From Pseudomonas putida (GTDB lineage Bacteria > Pseudomonadota > Gammaproteobacteria > Pseudomonadales > Pseudomonadaceae): a DNA stretch of 64,000 bases. The stretch is taken from the NCBI GenBank assembly GCA_041071465.1, contig CP163498.1, positions 3,986,001 through 4,050,000 on the forward strand, written 5' to 3'. This document shows positions 1 through 9,853 of the stretch, in pieces; the first letter of the stretch is position 1; each line of letters begins with the position of its first letter. Below the pieces are notes generated by a model, which saw only the letters and a list, made by a program, of their open reading frames with translations, ran no database searches and was not told the DNA's origin. A program made the translations under genes and the position numbers.

Positions 1-1116
1 GGCGAACAGCCACAAGCCAAGTTGGTAGTCGCCGGTGTGCTGCTTGATAGTGCCAAGCCCGGCCGCCAGCAGGAAACCGCCAATGCCGCCGGCCATGCCG
101 ATCAGCCCGGTCATTACACCGATTTCCTGGCGAAAGCGTTGCGGCACCAGCTGGAACACCGCGCCGTTGCCGGCGCCCAGGCCAAGCATGGCGCTGACGA
201 ACAGCATCAGTGCGGCTGCGGCAGAGGGCAGGTTGAAACCAACTGCGGCGATGCAGATAGCTGCCACGCTGTACATACCCAACAGGGTACGGATGCCGCC
301 AAAACGGTCAGCCAGCGCGCCGCCGAGCGGGCGCATCAGGCTGCCGGCGAACACGCAAGCTGCGGTGTAATAGCCGGCGGTGATCGGGCTCAGGCCGTAC
401 TGGTCGCTGAAATAGCCGGGCAGGGCGCTGGCCAGGCCGATGAAGCCACCGAAGGTGACGCTGTAGAAGAACATGAACCACCAGCTGTCTCGGTCACCCA
501 GGGCCTTGAGGTAGTCGGCCATGGCTTTCGGTTTGGGCCGTTGTGGGGCGTTACGCGCCAGCAGGGCGAACACCGCCAGCGCCAGTGTCAACGGGATCAG
601 CGCAAAGCCGAACACATTGTTCCAGCCAAAGCCTGCAGCCAGCGCCGGCGCCAGCAGGGCGGCGAACACGGTGCCAGAGTTGCCGGCGCCGGCGATGCCC
701 ATGGCCTTGCCCTGGTGCTGTGGCGGGTACCACTGCGAAGCCAGTGGCAGCGACACAGCGAACGAAGCACCCGCGAACCCCAGAAACACCCCCAGCAGCA
801 GCGCTTGTTCATAGCTGTGCACGCCCAGGTGCCAGGCTGCGGCCAGTGCGACGATAACCACCACCTGGCCGATCAGGCCGGCGGTCTTGGGTGACAGGCG
901 GTCCACCAGCACGCCCATGGCAAAGCGCAGGATAGCCCCGGCCAGGATCGGCATGGCCACCATCAGGCCCCGTTGTTGTGCGCTCAGTTGCAGGTCGGCA
1001 GCAATCTGCACCGCCAGTGGGCCCAGCAGGTACCACACCATGAAGCTGAGGTCGAAGTACAGGAACGCGGCGAACAGCGTGGGCACATGCCCGGATTTCC
1101 AGAAGCTGGTACTCAT
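1..1116 (-). CDS. nasA: MFS nitrate/nitrite transporter (NarK/NasA type), 3' end outside window
   Basis: This is an inner-membrane major facilitator that probably imports nitrate for assimilation. The frame is open from the ATG at 1116 to the window edge, giving 372 codons with no stop, so the C-terminus is missing. The protein starts MSTSFWKSGHVPTLF and has repeated hydrophobic helices. It carries the glycine-rich nitrate-signature stretch GIAGAGNSGTVFA and a second one, GLGAGNGAVFQLVPQRF, both typical of NarK-type carriers. It lies directly downstream of nasS-nasT on the same strand, behind a leader with an attenuator hairpin, which supports assimilatory nitrate uptake. The family call is strong. 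The symbol nasA rests on context, and a nitrite/nitrate antiporter of the same family cannot be excluded. Confidence 0.85.
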   Translation of the reverse strand, partial: MSTSFWKSGHVPTLFAAFLYFDLSFMVWYLLGPLAVQIAADLQLSAQQRGLMVAMPILAGAILRFAMGVLVDRLSPKTAGLIGQVVVIVALAAAWHLGVHSYEQALLLGVFLGFAGASFAVSLPLASQWYPPQHQGKAMGIAGAGNSGTVFAALLAPALAAGFGWNNVFGFALIPLTLALAVFALLARNAPQRPKPKAMADYLKALGDRDSWWFMFFYSVTFGGFIGLASALPGYFSDQYGLSPITAGYYTAACVFAGSLMRPLGGALADRFGGIRTLLGMYSVAAICIAAVGFNLPSAAAALMLFVSAMLGLGAGNGAVFQLVPQRFRQEIGVMTGLIGMAGGIGGFLLAAGLGTIKQHTGDYQLGLWLFA

Positions 1117-1147
1117 CGAACACCTCACTCGGCAATGCAACGGAACG

Positions 1148-1198
1148 AAAAAGACGCCGCCACCCGCTCCACGGGGGTGGAGGGGAGAGCGACGTCTT
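1148..1198 (-). terminator. Leader attenuator hairpin upstream of the nitrate transporter
   Basis: Read on the minus strand, AAGACGTCGC (1198-1189) can pair with GCGGCGTCTT (1160-1151) over ten positions with one G-U wobble. The loop holds a second stem, CTCCAC/GTGGAG. The stem is followed by a run of five T (1152-1148, two of them within the stem). This intrinsic-terminator form sits in the 203-base gap between nasT and the transporter start, ending about 30 bases before the ATG. ANTAR proteins such as NasT and NasR act by stopping such leader terminators from forming, so this is the likely NasT target. I could not assign the usual ANTAR hexaloop hairpins with certainty. Confidence 0.65.
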
Positions 1199-1319
1199 TG
1201 TCGGGAATTAAGTGGGGCAACCGCCGTTGGCTACCGGTGATGTTTGTTCAGCAAGAGATGGGCCAAGTGTTGGCGTGCCTATGGGTTTTCAGTGCCTGTG
1301 AGGTCTCAGGCCAGGCGCA

Positions 1320-1895
1320 TTACCCCAGCATCTCGTGCATGGCAATGATCTGTTCGGCCACCTGGATCAGCTTCTGCTGCCGGCTCATGGCCTGTCGGCG
1401 CATCAAGGTGTACGCCTGCTCTTCGTTGCAATCCTTCATCTTCATCAGCAAGCCCTTGGCCTGCTCGATACGCTTGCGCTCGGCCAGTTGCTGATCGCGC
1501 GCCAGCAGCTGCGCTTTCAGTGCCTGGTCGCTTTCGAAGCGGGCCATGGCCACATCCAGGATCGGCTGCAGCCGCGCCGCATGGATGCCCTCTACGATAT
1601 AGGCGCTCACCCCTGCCTGTATCGCCTGACGCATCACTCCGGGGTCGTGCTCGTCAGTAAACAGCACGATGGGGCGTGGCTGGTCACGGCTGACCAGTAC
1701 TACCTGCTCCATCACATCGCGGTCGGGTGAGTCGGTGTCGATCAGCACCACGTCCGGGCGCACTGTTTCGACGCAGGCGGGCAGGTCGATGGTCAGGTCT
1801 GGGGCTTCGATGACTTCGAAGCCTGCCTCGCTCAATGCTGCCTTGAGGCGGCCGAGTTTGTTCTGGGTGTCGTCGATCAGCAGGATGCGCAACAT
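1320..1895 (-). CDS. nasT: Nitrate-responsive antiterminator NasT (REC-ANTAR)
   Basis: NasT is an RNA-binding antiterminator that turns on nitrate/nitrite assimilation genes when NasS releases it in response to nitrate. The 191-residue protein has an N-terminal receiver-like domain (LRILLIDD near the start; VVLIDTDSPDRD near residue 50) and a C-terminal ANTAR domain (ERKRIEQAKGLLMKMKD, then EEQAYTLMRRQAMSRQQ). I start at the ATG at 1895, which has a GAGGGAG ribosome site. A GTG at 1910 would add five residues. It follows nasS by 11 bases and precedes the transporter, matching the known NasS-NasT arrangement. Confidence 0.93.
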   Translation of the reverse strand: MLRILLIDDTQNKLGRLKAALSEAGFEVIEAPDLTIDLPACVETVRPDVVLIDTDSPDRDVMEQVVLVSRDQPRPIVLFTDEHDPGVMRQAIQAGVSAYIVEGIHAARLQPILDVAMARFESDQALKAQLLARDQQLAERKRIEQAKGLLMKMKDCNEEQAYTLMRRQAMSRQQKLIQVAEQIIAMHEMLG

Positions 1896-1906
1896 GCTGG
1901 TCTCCC

Positions 1907-3121
1907 TCACAGGCCGACACGGGCATTGGGCTGGTCGCCCAAGGCGTGCAGGCTGAAACTGCGGGCATAGCCGTAGGGGTCGCTGCCGTCCCAGCGGGTG
2001 CCGTCGATCAGCAGGCTGCTGCGCATCGGTAGCTCCAGGCAGGCGATGCCCAGGCTTTGCGCGGCCTCACTGTACAGCCGCAGCTGCTGGACCTGACGGG
2101 CCACGCCCAAGTAGTCGGGGTCTTCGCGCAGCAGCCCCCAGCGGCGGAACTGGGTCATGAACCACATGCCGTCGGACAGGTAGGGCCAGTTGGCCCGACC
2201 CTGGTCGAACAGGCGCAGGGCGTGCGGGTCTTGCCAATGGTTGCCCAGGCCGTCCTGATAGTGGCCGAGCAGCCGCGGTTCTATGGTGTCCAGTGGGGTA
2301 TCCAGATAGGCGCTGCCACTGAGCAGTTGCGCGGTGCTGCGGCGGTTTTCCGGGCTTTGCTCGATGAACCGGCTGGCCGCGAGGATCGCCTTGATCAGCG
2401 CGCGGGCACTGTTGGGGTACTGCTCGGCAAAGGCGCGCGCGCAGGCCAGGACCTTTTCCGGGTGATCCGGCCAGATCGACTGGCTGGTGGCCAAGGTGAA
2501 GCCTTGGCCCTTGGCCACAGCGTCGGCGGCCCACGGTTCACCCGCGCAGAAACCGTCAATGCGCCCGGCCTGGATGTGTGCAGCCATCTGCGCCGGTGGC
2601 ACCACTACGCTGTCGACGTCGCGCAGTGGGTGGATACCTTGGCTGGCCAGCCAGTAATACAGCCACATGGCATGGGTGCCGGTGGGGAAGGTCTGGGCGA
2701 ATGTCAGGCGTGCGCCATGCTGGTGCACCAGGCGCGCCAGCGCTTCAGGGTTGGTCACACCCTTGCGCTGCAGGGCCGGCGACAGGTTGATGGCCTGGGC
2801 GTTCTGGTTCAGCCCCATGAGTACGGCCATATCGTAGGCGGGCACGCCACCGATGCCCAGGTGTACGGCGTAGACCAGGCCATACAGGCAATGCGCGGCG
2901 TCCAGTTCGCCGCTGACCAGCTTGTCGCGTAACCCGGCCCACGAGCCCTGGCGCTTGAGATTGAGAGTAAGGCCGTGCTGCTGGGCGAAGCCCTGGGTGG
3001 CGGCGACCACTACCGACGCGCAGTCGGTCAGGGCCATGTAACCGATGTTCAGGCTGGGCTTTTCTGGCGCGTCGCTGCCGTTGACCCAGGCCAGGGGCGT
3101 TGCTCGGGGTGCGGTGTTCAC
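1907..3121 (-). CDS. nasS: Nitrate sensor NasS (substrate-binding-protein-like)
   Basis: NasS resembles the periplasmic NrtA nitrate-binding protein but acts in the cytoplasm, where it holds NasT until nitrate or nitrite binds. The 404-residue product shows the family features: [16 protein letters not shown] near the N-terminus, a central [12 protein letters not shown] and a C-terminal tryptophan-rich part. No signal peptide is visible. I chose the GTG at 3121 because GAGG lies six bases upstream. An ATG at 3172 extends the frame by 17 residues but has no visible ribosome site. It is divergent from pyrD and forms an operon with nasT. Confidence 0.9.
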   Translation of the reverse strand: MNTAPRATPLAWVNGSDAPEKPSLNIGYMALTDCASVVVAATQGFAQQHGLTLNLKRQGSWAGLRDKLVSGELDAAHCLYGLVYAVHLGIGGVPAYDMAVLMGLNQNAQAINLSPALQRKGVTNPEALARLVHQHGARLTFAQTFPTGTHAMWLYYWLASQGIHPLRDVDSVVVPPAQMAAHIQAGRIDGFCAGEPWAADAVAKGQGFTLATSQSIWPDHPEKVLACARAFAEQYPNSARALIKAILAASRFIEQSPENRRSTAQLLSGSAYLDTPLDTIEPRLLGHYQDGLGNHWQDPHALRLFDQGRANWPYLSDGMWFMTQFRRWGLLREDPDYLGVARQVQQLRLYSEAAQSLGIACLELPMRSSLLIDGTRWDGSDPYGYARSFSLHALGDQPNARVGL

Positions 3122-3219
3122 AAGGGTCCTCGCCAGTACTGATAAGGCTGTGGGTGGATTGGTGCAACCCATGTGCCAAGCGCTCCCACGATTTGCTGTC
3201 CTGCCAGGCCCGTGCTGGC

Positions 3220-3225
3220 TATAAT
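3220..3225 (+). promoter_or_regulatory. Perfect -10 hexamer TATAAT for pyrD
   Basis: TATAAT lies 33 bases before the pyrD ATG in the nasS-pyrD divergent gap. A TTGCTG at 3193-3198 is the best -35 candidate, but its 21-base spacing is too long, so the -35 remains unassigned. Confidence 0.4.
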
Positions 3226-3258
3226 CGCACCCTCACTCACCCTGAGCCTTGCCCGCCC

Positions 3259-4284
3259 ATGTATACCCTGGCCCGCCAGCTGCTGTTCAAGCTTTCCCCG
3301 GAAACTTCCCACGACTTGTCCCTGGACCTGATCGGCGCCGGTGGCCGTCTCGGCCTCAACGGCATGCTGTGCAAGCAACCGGCGGCATTGCCGGTTTCGG
3401 TCATGGGCTTGAACTTCGCCAACCCGGTTGGCCTGGCGGCTGGCCTGGACAAGAACGGTGCGGCCATCGACGGTTTCGCCCAACTGGGTTTCGGGTTTGT
3501 CGAAATTGGCACTGTCACCCCGCGTCCGCAGCCGGGCAACCCTAAGCCGCGGCTGTTCCGTTTGCCGGAAGCCACGGCCATCATCAACCGCATGGGCTTC
3601 AACAACCTGGGCGTTGATCACCTGCTAGAGCGGGTACGTGCCGCGCGCTACAACGGGGTGCTGGGCATCAACATCGGCAAGAACTTCGACACGCCAGTCG
3701 AGCGTGCCGTCGATGACTACCTGATCTGCCTCGACAAGGTGTACACGGCTGCCAGCTACATTACGGTCAATGTCAGTTCGCCAAACACTCCGGGCCTGCG
3801 CAGCCTGCAGTTTGGCGATTCGCTCAAGCAGTTGCTCGATGCCTTGGCCGAGCGCCGCGAGCAACTGGCCGTCACCCATGGCAAGCGTGTACCACTGGCA
3901 ATCAAGATTGCCCCGGACATGAGTGATGAAGAAACCGCGCTGGTGGCCGCTGCGCTGATGGCGTCGGGCATGGATGCGGTGATCGCCACCAACACCACGC
4001 TGGGCCGTGAAGGTGTCGAAGCGCTGCCGCATGGTGGCGAAGCGGGGGGGCTGTCGGGCGCGCCGGTGCTGGCGAAGAGTACCCACATCGTCAAGGTGCT
4101 GGCAGGCGAGTTGGGTGGCAAGTTGCCGATCATTGCCGCCGGTGGCATTACCGAAGGCCGCCATGCCGCCGAAAAAATCGCTGCGGGGGCGAGCCTGGTG
4201 CAGATCTACTCGGGCTTCATTTACAAGGGGCCTGCGCTGATCCGCGAGGCGGTGGACGCTATCGCCGCCATGCCACGGGTATAA
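3259..4284 (+). CDS. pyrD: Dihydroorotate dehydrogenase (quinone), PyrD
   Basis: PyrD is the class 2, membrane-associated enzyme that oxidises dihydroorotate to orotate with quinone as acceptor, the fourth step of de novo pyrimidine synthesis. The 341-residue length fits the family. Visible motifs are [10 protein letters not shown] (FMN site), [11 protein letters not shown] with the catalytic serine, IATNTT and the C-terminal phosphate-binding AAGGI and [12 protein letters not shown]. The N-terminal [15 protein letters not shown] helix is the class 2 membrane-contact segment. The open frame extends upstream to 3100, but the ATG at 3259 gives the family N-terminus. It is a single gene with a terminator-like hairpin just downstream. 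Confidence 0.96.
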   Translation: MYTLARQLLFKLSPETSHDLSLDLIGAGGRLGLNGMLCKQPAALPVSVMGLNFANPVGLAAGLDKNGAAIDGFAQLGFGFVEIGTVTPRPQPGNPKPRLFRLPEATAIINRMGFNNLGVDHLLERVRAARYNGVLGINIGKNFDTPVERAVDDYLICLDKVYTAASYITVNVSSPNTPGLRSLQFGDSLKQLLDALAERREQLAVTHGKRVPLAIKIAPDMSDEETALVAAALMASGMDAVIATNTTLGREGVEALPHGGEAGGLSGAPVLAKSTHIVKVLAGELGGKLPIIAAGGITEGRHAAEKIAAGASLVQIYSGFIYKGPALIREAVDAIAAMPRV

Positions 4285-4293
4285 TCGGCAGGC

Positions 4294-4320
4294 AAAAAAA
4301 GGGCCCCATCAAGGGGCCCC
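4294..4320 (-). terminator. Rho-independent terminator of rmf
   Basis: Read on the minus strand, GGGGCCC and GGGCCCC (4301-4319) form a GC stem with a short loop, followed by seven T (4300-4294). It lies about 60 bases after the rmf stop. On the plus strand the poly-A precedes the stem, so it would serve pyrD poorly. Confidence 0.75.
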
Positions 4321-4380
4321 TGGGCCTTCGCCCGCCGCCCGGATGGGGCGTGCATGGTAAATCGAATTCAGTGTCCTCGA

Positions 4381-4596
4381 TCAGCCAACGGCGTGATTTT
4401 CGTTGAGTCTATGGATGCCAGCGGTGCCAGTCATTCCGTCCCAGTTATCACCGCGACCTTCGCGCCAGCCGTTGATCCAGGCTTGGCGAACAGAAGGAAG
4501 ATTGAACGGGCAAAGTTCGCGGGATTTGCCGGTGACCCCGTATTGGTAGCCACGTGAATATGCTCTTTCCAACGGATCACGCTTAAGTCTTCTCAT
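4381..4596 (-). CDS. rmf: Ribosome modulation factor
   Basis: Rmf binds 70S ribosomes in stationary phase and drives formation of inactive 100S dimers. The 71-residue basic protein starts MRRLKRDPLERAYSRGYQYG and contains LCPF and AWINGWREGR, all diagnostic of Rmf. It is a single gene with its own terminator and a long upstream gap of over 250 bases, as expected for a growth-phase-regulated gene. I did not find a promoter that I would name with confidence. Confidence 0.95.
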   Translation of the reverse strand: MRRLKRDPLERAYSRGYQYGVTGKSRELCPFNLPSVRQAWINGWREGRGDNWDGMTGTAGIHRLNENHAVG

Positions 4597-5156
4597 AGGG
4601 TGTTGCCCTCACTTGTTGACTGTAATGTCCCGTCGGCCTCTCCGAGGCCGGGCAGAGTCTTTCTGCCGGTTTGCGCTCGCTGCCGGCGTGGCGAGCTGAA
4701 GGTGCCGCCTCGTTGCGATGCGGCCTAAGACCAGTTCTAACGAATGCGAGTCACGGTGTGAATGATCAATTTGTCATAAGCACGTAACCTTTCTGAGGGT
4801 GAAAGGATAAGTAAATAAATGCGACTCAACCTTATTTGGCGTTGAGCCCGCTATGATCGGGGTTTGCCGATCAATGACGTCATTTGGCCAGCGGTGCTCG
4901 CGGATGACAGAAATAATTTGAAATGCGACGAAGGGTCACATCTGCCCGGCAATCGCCAGAATTTCTCGTACTGCCTGATGATCTAAGCTGTCTTTGCCAC
5001 TTGGCCAAGCGTGGCTCGGTCAGGCGGCCCGGCCTTTCGCGGCACGCTTTCGTGCCAAAAAGGGTCACCCGCACGTCTGCTGGAAAGGCGTGCGGCAAAC
5101 ATCGCGGGGCGATGCGTTGCCTCGTCAGTCAAATAGCCCAAGGCTCTGGAATACTC
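4597..5156. other. 560-base divergent intergenic region between rmf and rlmKL
   Basis: No convincing gene is seen. Open frames here are short and lack ribosome sites. The rlmKL frame stays open upstream to 4923 but the added residues look non-coding. An AT-rich stretch at 4760-4860 probably holds promoters; a TATGAT at 4852-4857 is a possible -10 toward rlmKL without a clear -35. The rest near rmf is GC-rich with short inverted repeats (for example CCTCGGAGAGG). Confidence 0.4.
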
Positions 5157-7349
5157 ATGTCGGACCGTTTCGAACTTTATCTCACCTGCCCTAAAGGCCT
5201 TGAAGGCCTGCTTGCCGAAGAGGCCAAGGGCCTTGGCCTTGAAGAGGTGCGCGAGCACACCTCGGCCATTCGCGGCGCCGCCGACATGGAAACCGCCTAC
5301 CGCCTGTGCGTATGGTCTCGCCTGGCCAACCGGGTACTGTTGGTACTCAAGCGCTTCAGCATGAAGAACGCCGATGACCTTTACGATGGCGTCAATGCCG
5401 TCGACTGGGCCGACCACCTGGCGGCTGACGGCACGCTGGCGGTTGAATTCAGCGGCCATGGCTCGGGCATCGACAACACCCACTTCGGTGCGCTGAAGGT
5501 CAAGGATGCGATCGTCGACAAGCTGCGCAATCGCGAGGGCCTGCGCCCGTCGGTGGAAAAGATCGACCCGGACGTGCGCGTGCACCTGCGCCTGGACCGC
5601 GGCGAGGCCATCCTCTCCCTCGACCTGTCCGGCCACAGCCTGCACCAGCGTGGCTACCGCCTGCAGCAGGGCGCCGCGCCACTGAAAGAAAACCTGGCGG
5701 CAGCGGTGTTGATCCGTTCCGGCTGGCCGCGCATTGCCGCCGAAGGCGGCGCACTGGCCGACCCAATGTGCGGCGTGGGTACCTTCCTGGTCGAGGCGGC
5801 GATGATCGCTGCCGACATCGCCCCCAACCTCAAACGTGAACGCTGGGGCTTCAGTGCCTGGCTCGGCCACGTGCCGGCGTTGTGGCGCAAGGTGCATGAC
5901 GAAGCGCAGGCCCGCGCGCAGGCTGGCCTCGCCAAGCCACCTCTGTGGATCCGTGGCTACGAGGCCGACCCGCGGCTGATCCAGCCGGGCCGCAACAACG
6001 TCGAGCGTGCCGGCCTGGGTGACTGGGTGAAGATCTACCAGGGCGAAGTCAGCACGTTCGAGCCACGCCCGGACCAGAACCAGAAAGGCCTGGTCATCAG
6101 TAACCCGCCCTACGGCGAGCGTCTGGGTGACGAGGCCAGCCTGCTGTACCTCTACCAGAACCTCGGCGAGCGCCTGCGCCAGGCTTGCATGGGCTGGGAG
6201 GCGGCGGTGTTCACCGGCGCACCGCAGCTGGGCAAGCGCATGGGTATTCGCAGCCACAAGCAATACGCGTTCTGGAACGGCGCCTTGCCGTGCAAGCTGT
6301 TGCTATTCAAGGTGCAGCCTGACCAGTTCGTCACTGGCGAACGCCGTGAGGCGCAGCCTGAAGGCACCGAAGTCCGCCAGCAGGCCCCGCAGGCCAGCGA
6401 GCCGGCGCGGCTGTCGGAAGGGGCGCAGATGTTTGCCAATCGCCTGCAGAAAAACCTCAAGCAACTGGGCAAGTGGGCCCGTCGCGAGCAGATCGACTGC
6501 TACCGCCTGTACGATGCCGACATGCCCGAATATGCCCTGGCGGTCGACCTGTACCAGGACTGGGTCCATGTGCAGGAGTACGCTGCGCCACGTTCGATCG
6601 ACCCGGACAAGGCCCAGGCGCGCCTGCTCGATGCACTGGCGGCTATCCCGCAGGCGCTGGGCATTTCGCCGCAACGTGTGGTGCTCAAACGACGCGAGCG
6701 CCAGAGCGGCACGCGCCAGTATGAGCGCCAGGCGACCGAGGGCCGTTTCCAGGAGGTCAACGAAGGTGGCGTCAAGTTGCTGGTCAACCTTACCGACTAC
6801 CTCGATACAGGGCTGTTCCTCGACCACCGCCCGATGCGCATGCGCATTCAGCGCGAAGCGGCCGGCAAGCGCTTCCTCAACTTGTTCTGCTACACCGCCA
6901 CGGCCACCGTGCATGCGGCCAAGGGCGGTGCGCGCAGCACCACCAGTGTCGACTTGTCGAAAACCTACCTGGACTGGGCACGGCGCAACCTGGCGCTCAA
7001 TGGCTACTCCGAGCGCAACCGCCTTGAGCAGAGCGATGTGATGGCCTGGCTGGAAGGTAACCGCGACAGCTACGACCTGATCTTCATCGACCCGCCAACC
7101 TTCTCCAACTCCAAACGCATGGAAGGCGTGTTCGACGTGCAGCGTGACCATGTGCAACTGCTGGACCTGGCCATGGCCCGCCTGGCACCGGGCGGCGTGC
7201 TGTATTTCTCCAACAACTTCCGCAAGTTCCAGTTGGACGAGCATCTGATGGCACGTTATGCCGTGGAGGAAATCACCGCCCAGACGCTGGACCCGGACTT
7301 TGCCCGTAACAACCGGATCCACCGCGCCTGGCGCCTGCAATTGCGTTGA
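5157..7349 (+). CDS. rlmKL: Bifunctional 23S rRNA guanine methyltransferase RlmKL
   Basis: This fused enzyme modifies 23S rRNA: the N-terminal RlmL half makes m2G2445 and the C-terminal RlmK half makes m7G2069 (E. coli numbering). The 730-residue length matches the fused family. The N-terminus MSDRFELYLTCPKGLE leads into a THUMP domain. The RlmL methyltransferase core has DPMCGVGTF and the catalytic NPPYGERLGD near residue 318. The second SAM domain has LNLFCYTATATVHA, and IDPPTFSNSKRM near residue 645. The ATG at 5157 is chosen for homologous start; the frame is open further upstream without support. It stands alone between rmf and a GGDEF gene. Confidence 0.95.
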   Translation: MSDRFELYLTCPKGLEGLLAEEAKGLGLEEVREHTSAIRGAADMETAYRLCVWSRLANRVLLVLKRFSMKNADDLYDGVNAVDWADHLAADGTLAVEFSGHGSGIDNTHFGALKVKDAIVDKLRNREGLRPSVEKIDPDVRVHLRLDRGEAILSLDLSGHSLHQRGYRLQQGAAPLKENLAAAVLIRSGWPRIAAEGGALADPMCGVGTFLVEAAMIAADIAPNLKRERWGFSAWLGHVPALWRKVHDEAQARAQAGLAKPPLWIRGYEADPRLIQPGRNNVERAGLGDWVKIYQGEVSTFEPRPDQNQKGLVISNPPYGERLGDEASLLYLYQNLGERLRQACMGWEAAVFTGAPQLGKRMGIRSHKQYAFWNGALPCKLLLFKVQPDQFVTGERREAQPEGTEVRQQAPQASEPARLSEGAQMFANRLQKNLKQLGKWARREQIDCYRLYDADMPEYALAVDLYQDWVHVQEYAAPRSIDPDKAQARLLDALAAIPQALGISPQRVVLKRRERQSGTRQYERQATEGRFQEVNEGGVKLLVNLTDYLDTGLFLDHRPMRMRIQREAAGKRFLNLFCYTATATVHAAKGGARSTTSVDLSKTYLDWARRNLALNGYSERNRLEQSDVMAWLEGNRDSYDLIFIDPPTFSNSKRMEGVFDVQRDHVQLLDLAMARLAPGGVLYFSNNFRKFQLDEHLMARYAVEEITAQTLDPDFARNNRIHRAWRLQLR

Positions 7350-7443
7350 GCCGACGAGGTACATTGCGCGGCTAATGGCCAATAGCTATAACTGAGGGCA
7401 GGGCAAGATAATCCGCAGGACGCTGACGTGACGAGATGGGTGT

Positions 7444-9834
7444 ATGTCAAAGTATGGCGTGCGTGCGCGGTTGCTTGGCCTGTGCACAGAGGCGGTGTCC
7501 GCCTGGGCGGTGGCACTGGTGGCCTTGGTGGCGGGCGGCCTGTTGACGGCCGCCCTGGCGCTTGCCGCGCAGACGTTCTACAAGCAGCAGTTGCGCCAGC
7601 GTTTCGAGTTGCTGGCCAGCGAACGCTCCAGCCGCATTGCCGAGCGCTTCGATGAACAAGAGCAACGCCTGGACGGCCTGCGGCGTTTCTTCAGTTTTTC
7701 CAACGAAGTTACCCCGCACGAATTTGACGGTTACGCCCGGCCGTTGCTGCAGCGCACCCTGGCCTACGCTTGGGCACCACGCGTCGAAGCCGCGCAGCGC
7801 GCCGAGTTCGAGCGCCACGCCAGTGAGCACTCGGGCCCAGGCTATGTGATCCGAGACCAGGACGCACAAGGCCAGTGGCGCCCCGCGCCGCCGCGCGACC
7901 ATTACTTTCCGGTGCTGTATACCCAATCCGGTGAAATGCCGGGGCTGCCCTATGGGCTGGACCTTGCCGGACAGGGGGCACCCCAGGCAGCCCTGGCGCG
8001 GGCGCTCGGGCCTGGCAGCATGGCTGTGTCCGAACCCTTGGCCATGTACGATATCCCTTCGTACGCGCGCGGCCTGCTGATGGTGGCGCCGGTGTTTTCC
8101 GATGCCAACCCCCACGGCGCGGCAGCAGGTTATGTGATGGCCTTGCTGAGCATGCGCGAGCTGGTCAGCGACGCTCGACCGGTAGCGGCCGATGACAACC
8201 TGGTCGTGCGCATCACCGACCCGTCTGGGTTGCAAGGCCCCGAAGTGATGTTCGATTCGCAGAACCCGGTCGCCTCCCTGGCGCTGGCCAGCAACCAGGT
8301 GCTGCACCTGGCCGATCACCATTTCCAGCTGAGCATTTTGCCGAGCCAGGCGTTCGTGCAGGCCAACCGTTCCTCGGCGGTGCTGGCGGTGAGTTTGTTG
8401 GGCGGGTTGTTGAGCCTGCTGCTCAGCGTGCTGCTCTATAGCCTGTTCAGCCAGCGTCAGCGCGCCCTGGCCTTGGTCGAGCAGCGAACTGCCGAGTTGC
8501 AGGTCAGCGAGCAGTCGTTGCGCGGCACCCACAATCAGCTGCGCAGTGTGCTGGATGCCGCAACCCAGGTGGCGATCATCGCCACCAACCTCAAGGGGAT
8601 TATCAGCACCTTCAATGCCGGTGCTGAACGCATGCTCGGTTACCCGGCCAGCGAAGCGATCGGGCAGTTGCGCCTTGAGGATTTGGTGCTGCCCGAGGAG
8701 CTGAACCTGCGTGCCCATGCGTTGAGCTTGCGCTTTGGTCGCCCGATTGCTGGCGGCCAGGCAATGTTCGCCGAAACGGTGCAGGAGCACGGCGCAGAGC
8801 CCGGTGAGTGGACCTTGCTACGTGCCGATGGCAGCCAGCTGTTGGCCAACATGCTGGTTACCGCCATGCTCGACGAGCAGGGTTTGTGGGTTGGCTACCT
8901 GGCCATCTGTATTGATGTCACCGAGCGGCGTCGGGTGCATGAGGCGCTGGCGGCGCGTGACCGGTTGCTGGAAAAGCTCAGCGCCGAGGTGCCAGGCGGC
9001 ATCTACCAATACCGCCTGGATGCCAACGGCCATTCGTGCTTCCCGTATGCCAGCATGGGCCTGTATGACATCTACGAGGTTGATCTGCAGCAGTTGCGCG
9101 AGGATGCCACGGTGGTGTTCGAGCGCATCCACCCCGATGACCTGGAGCGTGTGCGCCGTTCGGTGCGCTACTCGGCCGAACACCTGTCACCCTGGCGCGA
9201 GGAGTATCGGGTCTGCCTGCCTCGGGCCGGATTGCGCTGGGTGCGTGGTGAGGCGACGCCGGAAGTGGGTGAGCAGGGCTGTACCTTGTGGCATGGCTAC
9301 CTGACGGACATTTCCGACCTCAAGGGTGTGGAAGAAGAGCTGCGGGCGCTGTCGGTTACCGATTCGCTGACCGGCATCCACAACCGCCGTTACTTTCAGG
9401 AGCGGCTCAAGGTCGAACTGGAGCGGGCCCAGCGCGATGGCCTGGCGCTGGCGGTGATCATGCTCGACATCGATCACTTCAAGCGCATCAACGACCGTTT
9501 CGGCCATGCGGTCGGCGATCGGGTGTTGCGTAGCCTGTGCCAGCGCATCGGCCAACGTTTGCGGCGTACCGATGTGTTCTGCCGCTTGGGCGGGGAGGAA
9601 TTCATGGTGCTGTGCCCGGGCAGCGATGCCGAGCAGGCGCGGCTGCTGGCGCTCGAGCTGTGGCAAGGCGTACGCAATATGCCGGTGGAGGGCGTGGGCA
9701 GGGTAACCGCGAGTTTTGGGGTGGCGGGATGGCGACCAGAGGAGGGTGCCGATGCCTTGCTGTTGCGTGCCGATGCAGGGGTGTATGCGGCCAAGCAGGC
9801 CGGGCGGGACCGGGTGGAAGGGGAGTCGGCCTGA
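7444..9834 (+). CDS. Diguanylate cyclase with CHASE, two PAS and GGDEF domains
   Basis: This is a membrane protein predicted to make cyclic di-GMP from GTP in response to an extracellular or periplasmic ligand. The 796 residues comprise a first membrane helix (about 20-45), a CHASE sensor (about 60-250), a second helix (about 310-335), a short coiled segment, two PAS/PAC regions (about 365-495 and 505-630) and a C-terminal GGDEF domain. The active-site motif is GGEEF near residue 717. An inhibitory I-site RRTD sits five residues before it, so product inhibition is likely. No EAL domain follows. It is followed by a perfect palindrome and convergent dacB. The specific ligand is unknown. Confidence 0.9.
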   Translation: MSKYGVRARLLGLCTEAVSAWAVALVALVAGGLLTAALALAAQTFYKQQLRQRFELLASERSSRIAERFDEQEQRLDGLRRFFSFSNEVTPHEFDGYARPLLQRTLAYAWAPRVEAAQRAEFERHASEHSGPGYVIRDQDAQGQWRPAPPRDHYFPVLYTQSGEMPGLPYGLDLAGQGAPQAALARALGPGSMAVSEPLAMYDIPSYARGLLMVAPVFSDANPHGAAAGYVMALLSMRELVSDARPVAADDNLVVRITDPSGLQGPEVMFDSQNPVASLALASNQVLHLADHHFQLSILPSQAFVQANRSSAVLAVSLLGGLLSLLLSVLLYSLFSQRQRALALVEQRTAELQVSEQSLRGTHNQLRSVLDAATQVAIIATNLKGIISTFNAGAERMLGYPASEAIGQLRLEDLVLPEELNLRAHALSLRFGRPIAGGQAMFAETVQEHGAEPGEWTLLRADGSQLLANMLVTAMLDEQGLWVGYLAICIDVTERRRVHEALAARDRLLEKLSAEVPGGIYQYRLDANGHSCFPYASMGLYDIYEVDLQQLREDATVVFERIHPDDLERVRRSVRYSAEHLSPWREEYRVCLPRAGLRWVRGEATPEVGEQGCTLWHGYLTDISDLKGVEEELRALSVTDSLTGIHNRRYFQERLKVELERAQRDGLALAVIMLDIDHFKRINDRFGHAVGDRVLRSLCQRIGQRLRRTDVFCRLGGEEFMVLCPGSDAEQARLLALELWQGVRNMPVEGVGRVTASFGVAGWRPEEGADALLLRADAGVYAAKQAGRDRVEGESA

Positions 9835-9853
9835 TAGCTGTTAGGTGTCAATG

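Noticed and set aside
4983..6263. 426-codon open frame antisense to rlmKL
   Set aside because: It is opposite a well-conserved methyltransferase and has no homology-like pattern or start signal.
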